Part shown: piece by piece, positions 16,305-24,631 of the stretch | How the letters are laid out: every line of letters begins with the position of its first letter | Numbering within the stretch: the first letter of the stretch is position 1 | NCBI GenBank assembly: GCA_965234325.1 | Contig: OZ248407.1 | Location: 868,001-932,000 of the forward strand | Direction: 5' to 3' | DNA: 64,000 bases | Origin: Limnohabitans kasalickyi | GTDB taxonomy: Bacteria > Pseudomonadota > Gammaproteobacteria > Burkholderiales > Burkholderiaceae_C | Translations under genes and position numbers: made by a program | The notes under the pieces: generated by a model | What the model was told of the DNA's origin: nothing | The model's input: only the letters and a program-made list of their open reading frames with translations | Database searches by the model: none

Positions 16305-16778
16305 TTGTTTGATCTTGATTTTTCTAAAATTGCGTTGGTGAGTGCGGTAGCGCTGGTGGTCATTGGGCCAGAGCGTTTGCCCGGCGTCGCCCGTACCGTT
16401 GGCACGATGCTTGGCAAAGCCAAGCGGTATGTGGCTGATGTGAAGGCCGAGGTCAATCGCTCGATGGAGCTCGATGAGCTCAAGAAGATGAAAGAGACGA
16501 TGGAGTCCGCTGCACGCGATGTGGAGCAATCGGTCCACACCGCCACCAGCGACTTTGAAAAAGACTGGGCCGAAACCACGGCCGGTTTGTCGTCTGAGCC
16601 TTACGAGCCTTTGGCCCCCCCGCCACCTTCGTATGAAAACCCAGGCAAAAAATGGCGTCTCAAGCGCGGTTCAACGCCGCATTGGTACAAAGTCCGTCAA
16701 GGTGTGCGCACCAAGGCGCAATCTGGTGCCGCCCGCGTGGCGCGTTTCCGCCCTGTGAAGCGTTCTGAACATGTCTGA
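16305..16778 (+). CDS. tatB: TatB, twin-arginine translocase receptor subunit
   Basis: TatB forms the substrate-receptor complex with TatC. The 157-residue protein begins with MFDLDFSKIALVSAVALVV, a single membrane helix, then GPERLPGVARTVG, the TatB amphipathic helix, and a long acidic, proline-rich tail. The start codon is TTG at 16305, and no good ribosome site is seen; the N-terminal sequence fits TatB so well that I prefer this over internal GTG codons. Overlap with tatC is eight bases. Confidence 0.94.
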   Translation: MFDLDFSKIALVSAVALVVIGPERLPGVARTVGTMLGKAKRYVADVKAEVNRSMELDELKKMKETMESAARDVEQSVHTATSDFEKDWAETTAGLSSEPYEPLAPPPPSYENPGKKWRLKRGSTPHWYKVRQGVRTKAQSGAARVARFRPVKRSEHV

Positions 16779-17553
16779 CACCACCCCCAAAGACGAATTG
16801 GCTGGCACCGAGCAGCCCTTTGTGCAGCACTTGATTGAGCTGCGTGACCGCTTGGTCAAAGCCACGATTGCGGTGATGGTGGCTTGCGCGGCGCTGGCCA
16901 TTTATCCGGGTCCTGCAGAGTTATATGACTTACTGGCGGCGCCCTTGGTGGCACAGCTCCCAACAGGCGCGACGTTGATTGCGACATCGGTGATTTCGCC
17001 ATTCTTGGTGCCCCTCAAGATCATGCTGATGACGGCCTTTTTGCTGGCGCTGCCCGTGGTGTTGTACCAAGTCTGGGCGTTCATTGCGCCTGGGCTGTAT
17101 GCCCATGAAAAGAAATTGGTCATGCCTTTGGTGGTGTCCAGTACGCTGTTGTTTTTGGTGGGTGTGGCGTTTTGTTACTTCTTTGTGTTCGGACAGGTGT
17201 TCAAGTTCATCCAGAGCTTTGCACCCAAAAGCATCACGGCTGCACCTGACATTGAAGCGTATTTGAGTTTTGTCATCAGCATGTTCATTGCCTTTGGCAT
17301 GGCGTTTGAAGTGCCGATCGTGGTGGTGGTCTTAGCGCGCATGAACATTGTGACCATCGAAAAGCTCAAAGAGTTCCGCTCTTATTTCATCGTGCTGGCC
17401 TTCATCATTGCGGCCATCGTGACGCCGCCCGATGTGGTGTCGCAACTGGCGCTGGCCATTCCCATGTGCATCTTGTACGAGGTGGGTATTTGGGCGGCGC
17501 GTTTGTTCATCAAGCATACGCAAGCACCAGACGAAACTTCGGGCTCGTCGTAA
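16771..17553 (+). CDS. tatC: TatC, twin-arginine translocase core subunit
   Basis: TatC is a 260-residue six-helix protein that recognises the twin-arginine signal. The N-terminal QPFVQHLIELRDRLVKA and the loop following ALPVVLYQVWAFIAPGLYAHEKK are the strongly conserved signal-binding regions, and MFIAFGMAFEVPIVVVVL with AAIVTPPDVVSQLALAIPMC are family hallmarks. Length is normal. A likely in-window client is the Rieske protein at 21115. Confidence 0.97.
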   Translation: MSDTTPKDELAGTEQPFVQHLIELRDRLVKATIAVMVACAALAIYPGPAELYDLLAAPLVAQLPTGATLIATSVISPFLVPLKIMLMTAFLLALPVVLYQVWAFIAPGLYAHEKKLVMPLVVSSTLLFLVGVAFCYFFVFGQVFKFIQSFAPKSITAAPDIEAYLSFVISMFIAFGMAFEVPIVVVVLARMNIVTIEKLKEFRSYFIVLAFIIAAIVTPPDVVSQLALAIPMCILYEVGIWAARLFIKHTQAPDETSGSS

Positions 17554-17569
17554 CTCAGCACAGCCCGTT

Positions 17570-18712
17570 ATGAAGCGCCATTGGTTGTTGTTCTCACAAG
17601 TCGTGACCGTATTGGTAGCCATTTGGTTTGTGGTGGCGACCTTGAAGCCCGATTGGTTGAACCGCGGCCACTTGGTAGCCGGTGTGACACTGCTCGAAGC
17701 TGCACCGGGTATTCCGGGAGCGGTGATGCCGGGGAGTTTGAGCCCTGCTGCCAAGCGGGCTTCTCCCGCGGTGGTCAGCATTGCGACGACGCAGGCTAAG
17801 TCAGCCAACCCGCACGCCAATGACCCTTGGTTTCGCTATTTTTATGGCGACCGCGAAGACGACAGTTCGCAGCAAGGCTTGGGCAGTGGTGTGATCGTGA
17901 GCCCAGAGGGCTACATCTTGACCAACAACCATGTGGTGGAGGGGGCGCAAGAGATTGAAGTGACCTTGAGCGATAGCCGCCGTGCGATTGCCAAGGTGAT
18001 AGGCACAGACCCAGATACCGACTTAGCGGTTTTACGAATTACCTTAGACCGTTTGCCTGTGATTGCTTTGGGTAATTCCGACACGCTGCAAGTAGGCGAC
18101 AAGGTCTTGGCCATTGGCAACCCGTTTGGCGTTGGGCAAACGGTGACTGGCGGCATTGTCTCGGCGCTGGGGCGCAACCAGTTGGGCATCAACACGTTTG
18201 AAAACTTCATTCAAACCGATGCCGCCATTAACCCAGGTAATTCGGGTGGCGCGTTGGTGGATGTGAATGGCAGTTTGTTGGGCATCAACACCGCCATTTA
18301 CTCCCGATCGGGCGGCAACATGGGCATTGGTTTTGCCATTCCTGTGTCGACGGTGCGCCAAGTTTTGGAAGGCATCGTGCGCGATGGTCAAGTCACCCGC
18401 GGTTGGGTGGGGGTCGAGCCTACGGAATTGACCCCCGAACTCGCGGACACCTTTGGTTTGAAGCAGACCGAGGGTGTGGTCATCATTGGCGTGCTGCAAA
18501 ACGCGCCCGCTGCCAAAGCAGGTCTAAAGCCTGGTGATGCGTTGCTCAGTGTGGCCGGCCAAGAGGTGCGCAACGTTGGTGCTTTGTTGACCGCGATTGC
18601 CGCGCTCAAGCCGGGTGAGCCTGTCAAACTGGGGGTGATGCGACGCAGCCAGTTGCTGACCCTAGAGGTCACCCCATCGCAACGTCCAAAAACCAAACCG
18701 CCTGCTCCATGA
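17570..18712 (+). CDS. Deg/HtrA-type periplasmic serine protease (DegS/AlgW-like)
   Basis: This 380-residue protein has one N-terminal membrane anchor (about 8-24), a trypsin-like domain and one C-terminal PDZ domain (about 280-365). The catalytic triad is His121 in TNNHVVEG, Asp151 in DTDLAVLRI and Ser225 in INPGNSGGALVD. One PDZ plus an anchor resembles DegS/AlgW more than DegP, which has two PDZ domains. Role is probably envelope quality control or stress signalling in the periplasm. ATG 17570 is chosen because the anchor begins there; an earlier in-frame start overlaps tatC. It overlaps the next gene by four bases. Confidence 0.93.
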   Translation: MKRHWLLFSQVVTVLVAIWFVVATLKPDWLNRGHLVAGVTLLEAAPGIPGAVMPGSLSPAAKRASPAVVSIATTQAKSANPHANDPWFRYFYGDREDDSSQQGLGSGVIVSPEGYILTNNHVVEGAQEIEVTLSDSRRAIAKVIGTDPDTDLAVLRITLDRLPVIALGNSDTLQVGDKVLAIGNPFGVGQTVTGGIVSALGRNQLGINTFENFIQTDAAINPGNSGGALVDVNGSLLGINTAIYSRSGGNMGIGFAIPVSTVRQVLEGIVRDGQVTRGWVGVEPTELTPELADTFGLKQTEGVVIIGVLQNAPAAKAGLKPGDALLSVAGQEVRNVGALLTAIAALKPGEPVKLGVMRRSQLLTLEVTPSQRPKTKPPAP

Positions 18713-19479
18713 ATGCCTCACGCGTTACGCGTCAAGACTTATTAAGCGCATGCAACGCGTTGTTGCTGCCTGAGCGATTTAAAGATTACGGCCCCAATGG
18801 CTTGCAAGTCGAGGGGCGTGCTGAGATTGGGCATGTGGTGTCGGGTGTGACAGCCAGCTTGGCTTTCATCGAAGCAGCCATTGCTGCGGACGCAGATGCG
18901 ATCTTTGTGCATCACGGTTTGTTCTGGCGTGGCCAGGATGGGCGCGTGACGGGGTGGATGAAGCAACGCTTGAAGTTGTTACTCGCCCACGACATCAATG
19001 TGCTGGCCTACCATTTACCGCTGGATGCGCATCTAACTTGGGGCAACAACGCGCAACTGGGGCTGCGTCTTGGGTTGGCTGGCTCGCCTGCGTTTGGCGA
19101 ACAAAATTTGGGTTGGTTGGCGGAGTGTGCGCCAGACCAAGTGTTTGAGAGCGCAGAGGCATTGGCGCTGAAAGTCAATCTGGCGTTGGCGCGATCGCCA
19201 GTGCTGGTGGCAGGCGATGGTCGAGCGATTCGGCGTGTTGCTTGGTGCACAGGTGGGGCGCAAGGCTATTTCGAGGCGGCCATTGCCGCAGGTGCCGACG
19301 CGTTCATCACGGGTGAAATTTCAGAGCCTCAGGCGCACATTGCCCGCGAGACGGGCGTCGCTTTTTTGGCCTGCGGTCACCATGCCACGGAGCGCTACGG
19401 CGCACCCGCTGTGGCCGAGCAAGTGACACAGCAGCTCGGACTGACGCATGCGTTCATCGACATTGATAACCCCGCGTGA
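18709..19479 (+). CDS. Nif3-like dinuclear metal-centre protein (YbgI/DUF34 family)
   Basis: This 256-residue protein belongs to the Nif3/YbgI family, which forms toroidal hexamers with two metals per subunit. Metal-binding residues show in IFVHHGLFWRG (His68-His69), HLPLDAH and the C-terminal ACGHHATERYG. The biochemical role is unsettled; family members have been described as GTP cyclohydrolase I type 2 homologues, and that name should not be taken as a proven activity. It overlaps the protease gene (ATGA) and almost touches pdxA. Confidence 0.92.
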   Translation: MNASRVTRQDLLSACNALLLPERFKDYGPNGLQVEGRAEIGHVVSGVTASLAFIEAAIAADADAIFVHHGLFWRGQDGRVTGWMKQRLKLLLAHDINVLAYHLPLDAHLTWGNNAQLGLRLGLAGSPAFGEQNLGWLAECAPDQVFESAEALALKVNLALARSPVLVAGDGRAIRRVAWCTGGAQGYFEAAIAAGADAFITGEISEPQAHIARETGVAFLACGHHATERYGAPAVAEQVTQQLGLTHAFIDIDNPA

Positions 19480-19481
19480 GC

Positions 19482-20540
19482 ATGTCTGACGCTTTCAAAC
19501 CCATCGCGCTGACCATGGGCGATGTGGCGGGCATTGGCCCTGAAATCATTGCCAAATCTTTTCGCGAAGCTGCAGCGCAAACGAGGGGGTGTTTGGTGGT
19601 GGGCCAAATGCTTGCGATGCAACGCGCCATTCAGGTGTTGCACGATGCGCACCCAGGTCATCCGCGTTTGACTTTGCTGCCGGTGTCGCAAATACAAGAT
19701 TTGCCCAGTGATTTGCCAGCTTTCACGGTGCCTGTTTTGCAAGTGCCTTTCGATAGTTCTGCAGCGCATTTGCCCGCATGGGGCCATGTCAGTGGTGTCG
19801 CAGGTCAATGGGCAGCAGACGCGGTGACTTGGGCTGCCCATGCAGCTTTGCGCAATGAGGTGTCGGCCGTCGTGACAGCGCCGTTGCACAAAGAGGCTTT
19901 GGCCGCTGCGGGTGTGCCCTATCCGGGGCATACCGAACTTCTGCAAGCGTGTGCAGCGTTGCACGCGGGGCTGGCGGTGTCGGACATGCCGGTGCGCATG
20001 ATGCTGGCCAATGACGAGCTGCGCACCGTGTTGGTCAGCATCCATGTGTCTTTGCGGGACGCTATTGAGGCGGTGACGATCGAGAATGTGTTGCAGACCT
20101 TGCGCATCACGCACCAAGCTCAGTTACGTGCCACGGGTCATGCGCCACACATGGGCGTGGCGGGTTTGAATCCGCATGCAGGTGAGGGTGGGTTGTTGGG
20201 GCGCGAAGAGCTCGACATCATCATTCCGGCCTTGCAACAAGCGCGTGCCGAGGGCTTGTGGGTGAGCGGACCGTTTGCGCCTGATACGGTTTTCATGCGG
20301 GCCAGAAACACGGCAGACAAGCGGGGCGAATTCGATGTGGTGATTGCCATGTACCACGACCAAGGCCTGATCCCGGTGAAGTACTTGGGCGTTGACGAGG
20401 GTGTGAATGTGACCTTGGGTTTACCCTTGGTGCGAACCAGTCCAGACCACGGTACGGCTTTTGACTTGGCTGGCACGGGCAAGGCCAGCCCCGCCAGTTT
20501 CTTGGCCGCGCTGGCCATGGCGCGCAAGCTGGTGGTTTGA
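19482..20540 (+). CDS. pdxA: PdxA, 4-hydroxythreonine-4-phosphate dehydrogenase
   Basis: PdxA oxidises 4-phosphohydroxy-L-threonine on the DXP-dependent route to pyridoxal phosphate. The 352-residue protein shows MGDVAGIGPEI at the N-terminus, PGHTELL in the middle, the metal-binding MYHDQGLIPVKYLG and the C-terminal TSPDHGTAFDLAGTGKA. ATG 19482 is preferred; a GTG at 19476 overlaps the upstream stop and adds only two residues. It is the last gene of the long + strand run and ends three bases before the convergent mscL. Confidence 0.96.
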   Translation: MSDAFKPIALTMGDVAGIGPEIIAKSFREAAAQTRGCLVVGQMLAMQRAIQVLHDAHPGHPRLTLLPVSQIQDLPSDLPAFTVPVLQVPFDSSAAHLPAWGHVSGVAGQWAADAVTWAAHAALRNEVSAVVTAPLHKEALAAAGVPYPGHTELLQACAALHAGLAVSDMPVRMMLANDELRTVLVSIHVSLRDAIEAVTIENVLQTLRITHQAQLRATGHAPHMGVAGLNPHAGEGGLLGREELDIIIPALQQARAEGLWVSGPFAPDTVFMRARNTADKRGEFDVVIAMYHDQGLIPVKYLGVDEGVNVTLGLPLVRTSPDHGTAFDLAGTGKASPASFLAALAMARKLVV

Positions 20541-20543
20541 TAT

Positions 20544-20966
20544 TTATTTTTTGAGGCTGTCGCGGATGTCGCGCAGCAACAAAACTTCTTCACTTGTCAC
20601 CGGGGCTGGTGCGGGCGCTGCTTCAGCTTCGCCTTTGATGCGATTGACTTGCTTGATCATCAAGAAAATGATGAAGGCCAAGATCAAGAAGTTCACGCCA
20701 ACCGTGATGAAGTTGCCATAAGCAAATACGGGCACGCCTGCCTTTTTCATGGCCGCCAGTGTGGTGGCTGTTCCTTCTGGCACAGCGGCCAAGGCGATGA
20801 AAAAGTTGGAGAAATCAATCTTTCCGATCACCGCAGAGATCAGCGGCATTATCAGGTCGTTGACCGCCGATTCAACAATTTTTCCGAAGGCCGCGCCGAT
20901 GATCACGCCTACAGCCAAGTCCATCACATTGCCTTTGACAGCAAATTCTTTGAATTCACGCAACAT
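20544..20966 (-). CDS. mscL: MscL, large-conductance mechanosensitive channel
   Basis: MscL is a 140-residue homopentameric channel that opens under membrane tension to release solutes in hypo-osmotic shock. The N-terminal amphipathic helix MLREFKEFAVKGNVMDLAVG, the pore helix GAAFGKIVESAVNDLIMPL, a second helix (about 75-97) and the charged C-terminal bundle (EEVLLLRDIRDSLKK) are all visible. A ribosome site AAAGGTTGG precedes the ATG. It stands alone and faces pdxA. Confidence 0.96.
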   Translation of the reverse strand: MLREFKEFAVKGNVMDLAVGVIIGAAFGKIVESAVNDLIMPLISAVIGKIDFSNFFIALAAVPEGTATTLAAMKKAGVPVFAYGNFITVGVNFLILAFIIFLMIKQVNRIKGEAEAAPAPAPVTSEEVLLLRDIRDSLKK

Positions 20967-21047
20967 ATCGCCAACCTTTGTTAAATATAAAGTATCTAAA
21001 ATTTTAACAACGAATAGTGGAAATCAGGGTTGAATAATCTGAAAGCA

Positions 21048-21073
21048 TTGGGCAAGAAACGGTCAGCTACAAT
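21048..21073 (+). promoter_or_regulatory. possible petABC promoter
   Basis: A TACAAT hexamer at 21068-21073, about 40 bases before the petA start, looks like a -10 box. The TTGGGC at 21048-21053 is only 14 bases upstream, so the -35 match is poor. The rest of 20967-21114 is AT-rich and probably also holds the mscL promoter on the other strand, but I cannot place it reliably. Confidence 0.28.
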
Positions 21074-21114
21074 GTGAGGCTAACCCAACCAGTGACAATT
21101 GCTTGAGGAATTCC

Positions 21115-21714
21115 ATGAGTGACACCCCAGTAGACACCAGCAAACGCACGTGGCTTATCGCCTCGACATGCGCAGGTGCAATGGGCGGCGCAGCAGTTGC
21201 TGTCCCGTTCGTAAGTACGTTTCAACCCTCAGAGCGAGCCAAAGCGGCTGGCGCTGCCGTCGAGGTTGACATTTCGGCTATGAAGCCCGGTGAAAAGATC
21301 ACAGTCGAATGGCGCGGTAAGCCTGTTTGGGTGGTCAAACGCACCCCTGAGCAGCTCGAGTCGTTGAACAAAACTGAATCTCAGCTGGCAGACCCCAAGT
21401 CTGAGCGCAAAGCGGATGAGTTGACGCCCGTTTATGCGCGCAATCAAGCGCGTTCGATCAAGCCTGAAGTCTTTGTGACCGTGGGCATTTGTACGCATTT
21501 GGGTTGCTCCCCGTCAGACAAGTTCCAAACCGGCGCACAGCCTTCGCTGCCCGACGACTGGAATGGTGGGTTTTTGTGCCCTTGCCACGGCTCCACTTTC
21601 GACATCGCAGGCCGCGTGTTCAAGAACAAGCCAGCGCCAGATAACCTCGAAATTCCGCCTCACATGTACCTCTCCGACACGAAGTTGTTGATCGGTGAAG
21701 ACAAGAAAGCCTGA
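21115..21714 (+). CDS. petA: PetA, Rieske iron-sulfur protein of cytochrome bc1
   Basis: This 199-residue protein carries the high-potential [2Fe-2S] cluster of the ubiquinol-cytochrome c reductase. Cluster ligands are in CTHLGC (Cys126, His128) and CPCHGS (Cys155, His158), with the disulfide pair Cys131-Cys157. An N-terminal membrane helix (about 13-35) follows a Tat-like motif SKRTWL, where the first arginine of the usual twin-arginine pair is lysine. ATG 21115 is preferred over a TTG at 21103. tatABC lies about 3.6 kb upstream. First gene of petABC. Confidence 0.97.
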   Translation: MSDTPVDTSKRTWLIASTCAGAMGGAAVAVPFVSTFQPSERAKAAGAAVEVDISAMKPGEKITVEWRGKPVWVVKRTPEQLESLNKTESQLADPKSERKADELTPVYARNQARSIKPEVFVTVGICTHLGCSPSDKFQTGAQPSLPDDWNGGFLCPCHGSTFDIAGRVFKNKPAPDNLEIPPHMYLSDTKLLIGEDKKA

Positions 21715-21725
21715 TAGGACACACC

Positions 21726-23135
21726 ATGGCTGAATTCAAAGAAATTTCTGCAGACGCCAGTGCTGGCGCCAAACTGTTGAACTGGGTCGATAACCGTTTC
21801 CCAGCTTCCAAAATGTACAAAGAGCATCTCTCTGAGTACTACGCACCCAAGAACTTTAACTTCTTCTACTTTTTTGGCTCGTTGGCGCTCCTGGTGCTTG
21901 TGATCCAAATCGTGACCGGTATTTTCTTGGTCATGCACTACAAGCCTGATGCCGCTTTGGCGTTTGGTTCAGTGGAATACATCATGCGTGATGTGCCATG
22001 GGGTTGGCTGATTCGCTACATGCACTCCACAGGCGCTTCTGCGTTTTTTGTGGTGGTTTACATGCACATGTACCGAGGCTTGATTTACGGTTCCTACCGC
22101 AAGCCGCGTGAATTGGTGTGGGTGTTCGGCTGTGCGATTTTCTTGTGCTTGATGGCCGAAGCGTTCATGGGTTACTTGCTGCCCTGGGGCCAAATGTCTT
22201 ATTGGGGCGCTCAAGTGATTGTGAACTTGTTCGCAGCCGTGCCATTCGTTGGTCCCGACTTGGCGTTGCTGATTCGTGGTGACTACGTGGTGGGCGACGC
22301 TACTCTGAACCGTTTCTTCAGCTTCCACGTGATTGCTGTGCCATTGGTCCTCTTGGGCTTGGTGGTCGCACACATCATTGCGTTGCACGAAGTCGGTTCA
22401 AACAACCCAGACGGCGTGGAAATCAAAGGCCCTAACGCACCCAAAGATGCCAATGGCCATCCTTTGGACGGTATTCCTTTCCACCCCTACTACACCGTGC
22501 ACGACATCTTGGGCGTGAGCGGTTTCTTGTTGGTGTTCACGGCGATCATTTTCTTCGCGCCTGAATTCGGTGGTTACTTCCTCGAATACAACAACTTCAT
22601 CCCAGCTGATCCATTGAAGACACCGTTGCACATTGCACCGGTCTGGTATTTCACGCCCTTCTATTCGATGTTGCGTGCGATCACCAGTGAGATGATGTAT
22701 GCCTTGATCGCTTGCGTTTTGGCCAGTGCTTACTTGGGTGCTACTCGCGCCAAGCTGGCTCCGATGTTCAAAGCGGGCATCGTTGCTGGTGCCGTGGCTG
22801 TGACCGCGATGATGCTCTCCATTGATGCAAAATTCTGGGGTGTGGTTGTCATGGGTGGCGCTGTCGTCATCTTGTTCTTCTTGCCTTGGTTGGACAACTG
22901 TGCGGTCAAATCGATCCGCTATCGTCCTGATTGGCACAAGTACATGTACGGCGTGTTCGTCATCAACTTTGTGGTGTTGGCTTACTTGGGTGTTCAACCC
23001 CCATCAGCCATCGGCGAGCGTGTGTCGCAAGTGGGTACCTTGTTCTACTTTGGCTTCTTCTTGTTGATGCCTTGGTGGAGCCGTTTGGGTCAAACCAAAC
23101 CCGTGCCTGACCGCGTGACATTCGCTGCCCACTGA
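21726..23135 (+). CDS. petB: PetB, cytochrome b of the bc1 complex
   Basis: This 469-residue protein has eight or more transmembrane helices and holds two b hemes and the two quinone sites. The heme histidines are in the HSTGASAFFVVVYMHMYRG and FHVIAVPLVLLGLVVAHII helices, and GQMSYWGAQVIVNLF is conserved. The Qo-site motif reads PVWY at residues 305-308 instead of the PEWY found in mitochondria and many alphaproteobacteria. The C-terminal part after residue 390 is longer than in mitochondrial cytochrome b and adds membrane segments. It follows petA by 11 bases. Confidence 0.97.
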   Translation: MAEFKEISADASAGAKLLNWVDNRFPASKMYKEHLSEYYAPKNFNFFYFFGSLALLVLVIQIVTGIFLVMHYKPDAALAFGSVEYIMRDVPWGWLIRYMHSTGASAFFVVVYMHMYRGLIYGSYRKPRELVWVFGCAIFLCLMAEAFMGYLLPWGQMSYWGAQVIVNLFAAVPFVGPDLALLIRGDYVVGDATLNRFFSFHVIAVPLVLLGLVVAHIIALHEVGSNNPDGVEIKGPNAPKDANGHPLDGIPFHPYYTVHDILGVSGFLLVFTAIIFFAPEFGGYFLEYNNFIPADPLKTPLHIAPVWYFTPFYSMLRAITSEMMYALIACVLASAYLGATRAKLAPMFKAGIVAGAVAVTAMMLSIDAKFWGVVVMGGAVVILFFLPWLDNCAVKSIRYRPDWHKYMYGVFVINFVVLAYLGVQPPSAIGERVSQVGTLFYFGFFLLMPWWSRLGQTKPVPDRVTFAAH

Positions 23136-23157
23136 GATTCACGGAGAACATAAAACC

Positions 23158-23916
23158 ATGAAAAAAATTATTCTCAGCTTGGCATTGGCCCTCGGTGTGG
23201 TCGCCGGTGCACAAGCATCTGGTGGCGATAGCATTGCTTGGGACAAAGCGCCCAATAAAACCAACGATCTGGCAGCCTTGCAAAATGGTGCCAAGCTCTT
23301 TGTGAACCACTGCTTGAACTGTCACTCGGCCGCATTCATGCGTTTCAACCGTTTGAAAGACATCGGTTTGACAGAGCAGCAAATCAAAGACAACTTGTTG
23401 TTCACGACTGACAAAGTTGGCGAAACCATGAAAGCCAACATTGATCCAAAGCAAGCCAAAGATTGGTTTGGTGGTAATCCACCTGACCTGACCGTGATTG
23501 CGCGTTCACGCGCTGGCCATGGTGGCACAGGTGCAGATTACCTCTACACCTACATGCGCACGTTCTACCGCGATGAAACCAAAGCAACTGGCTGGAACAA
23601 CTTGGCTTTCCCTAACGTGGGCATGCCCCATGTGTTGTGGGAGATGCAAGGTGTGCGTCGCCCAATTTACGACACGGCTTTAGAGCATGGTCACGAAGTG
23701 CAAGTTTTCAAGGGCTGGGAACAAGTATCGCCAGGTACGATGACACCACTTCAGTATGACCAAGCCATTGGCGATCTGGTGGGCTATTTGCAATGGATGG
23801 CTGAGCCAGCCCAAAATACCCGTGTTCGTATTGGTGTTTGGGTGCTGATGTTCTTGTTGTGTTTCACGTTCATTGCTTGGCGTTTGAATGCTTCCTTCTG
23901 GAAAGACATCAAGTAA
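23158..23916 (+). CDS. petC: PetC, cytochrome c1
   Basis: This 252-residue protein passes electrons from the Rieske centre to cytochrome c. A signal peptide ends near AQA-SGG (residue 20). The c-type heme motif CLNCH lies at 52-56, and a single C-terminal membrane anchor (about 224-243) ends with a basic tail. The methionine heme ligand is likely in the conserved stretch before VRRPIYD. It is the last petABC gene and is followed by a strong terminator. Confidence 0.96.
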   Translation: MKKIILSLALALGVVAGAQASGGDSIAWDKAPNKTNDLAALQNGAKLFVNHCLNCHSAAFMRFNRLKDIGLTEQQIKDNLLFTTDKVGETMKANIDPKQAKDWFGGNPPDLTVIARSRAGHGGTGADYLYTYMRTFYRDETKATGWNNLAFPNVGMPHVLWEMQGVRRPIYDTALEHGHEVQVFKGWEQVSPGTMTPLQYDQAIGDLVGYLQWMAEPAQNTRVRIGVWVLMFLLCFTFIAWRLNASFWKDIK

Positions 23917-23964
23917 TTCAAGCCAATGCGACAGTGGGCCTTGATTGCCCGTTGTCACCTCACG

Positions 23965-23993
23965 GAGTGACAGGTTAGCCTGTCACTCTTTTT
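23965..23993 (+). terminator. intrinsic terminator after petABC
   Basis: A perfect ten-base stem (GAGTGACAGG at 23965-23974 with its complement at 23979-23988) with a four-base loop TTAG is followed by five T residues. It separates petC from sspA. This is the strongest intrinsic terminator that I found in the window. Confidence 0.88.
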
Positions 23994-24014
23994 GATTTTT
24001 AGGAGCCGCCCATC

Positions 24015-24626
24015 ATGATGGTGCTTTATTCGGGAACCACGTGTCCCTATTCTCATCGTTGCCGTTTTGTCCTGTTTGAAAAAGGCATGGACTTTGAGAT
24101 TCGCGATGTTGATCTTTACAACAAACCCGAAGACATCAATGTGATGAATCCCTACGGTCAGGTGCCTATCCTGGTCGAACGGGATCTGATCTTGTATGAG
24201 TCGAACATCATCAACGAGTACATCGATGAGCGCTTCCCACATCCTCAACTCATGCCCGGCGATCCTGTGGACCGTGCCCGCGTGCGTTTGTTCTTGCTGA
24301 ACTTCGAAAAAGAGTTGTTCACCAATGTGACCTTGTTGGAAGCACGCGGTGCCAAGCCCAATGACAAAGCCCTCGAAAAAGCGCGTGCTCACATCCGTGA
24401 TCGTTTGACTCAGTTAGCACCTGTGTTCTTGAAAAACAAGTACATGTTGGGTGACAACTTCTCCATGCTCGATGTGGCCATCGCGCCTTTGTTGTGGCGC
24501 TTGGACCATTACGGCATTGACTTGTCGAAAAATGCTGCGCCATTGCTGAAGTATGCAGAACGCATTTTTTCGCGTCCTGCCTACATCGAGGCGTTGACGC
24601 CTTCTGAAAAGGTCATGCGCAAGTAA
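24015..24626 (+). CDS. sspA: SspA, stringent starvation protein A
   Basis: SspA is a glutathione-transferase-fold protein that binds RNA polymerase and affects stress transcription. The 203-residue protein has the N-terminal thioredoxin-like part TTCPYSHRCRFVLFEKGMDF and NPYGQVPILVERDLILYES, then an all-helical C-terminal domain ending with the AERIFSRPAYIEALT pattern. Two ATG codons lie together at 24015 and 24018, with an AGGAG ribosome site just upstream. sspB follows by five bases. In betaproteobacteria the petABC-sspAB order is common. Confidence 0.95.
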   Translation: MMVLYSGTTCPYSHRCRFVLFEKGMDFEIRDVDLYNKPEDINVMNPYGQVPILVERDLILYESNIINEYIDERFPHPQLMPGDPVDRARVRLFLLNFEKELFTNVTLLEARGAKPNDKALEKARAHIRDRLTQLAPVFLKNKYMLGDNFSMLDVAIAPLLWRLDHYGIDLSKNAAPLLKYAERIFSRPAYIEALTPSEKVMRK

Positions 24627-24631
24627 TTCCT

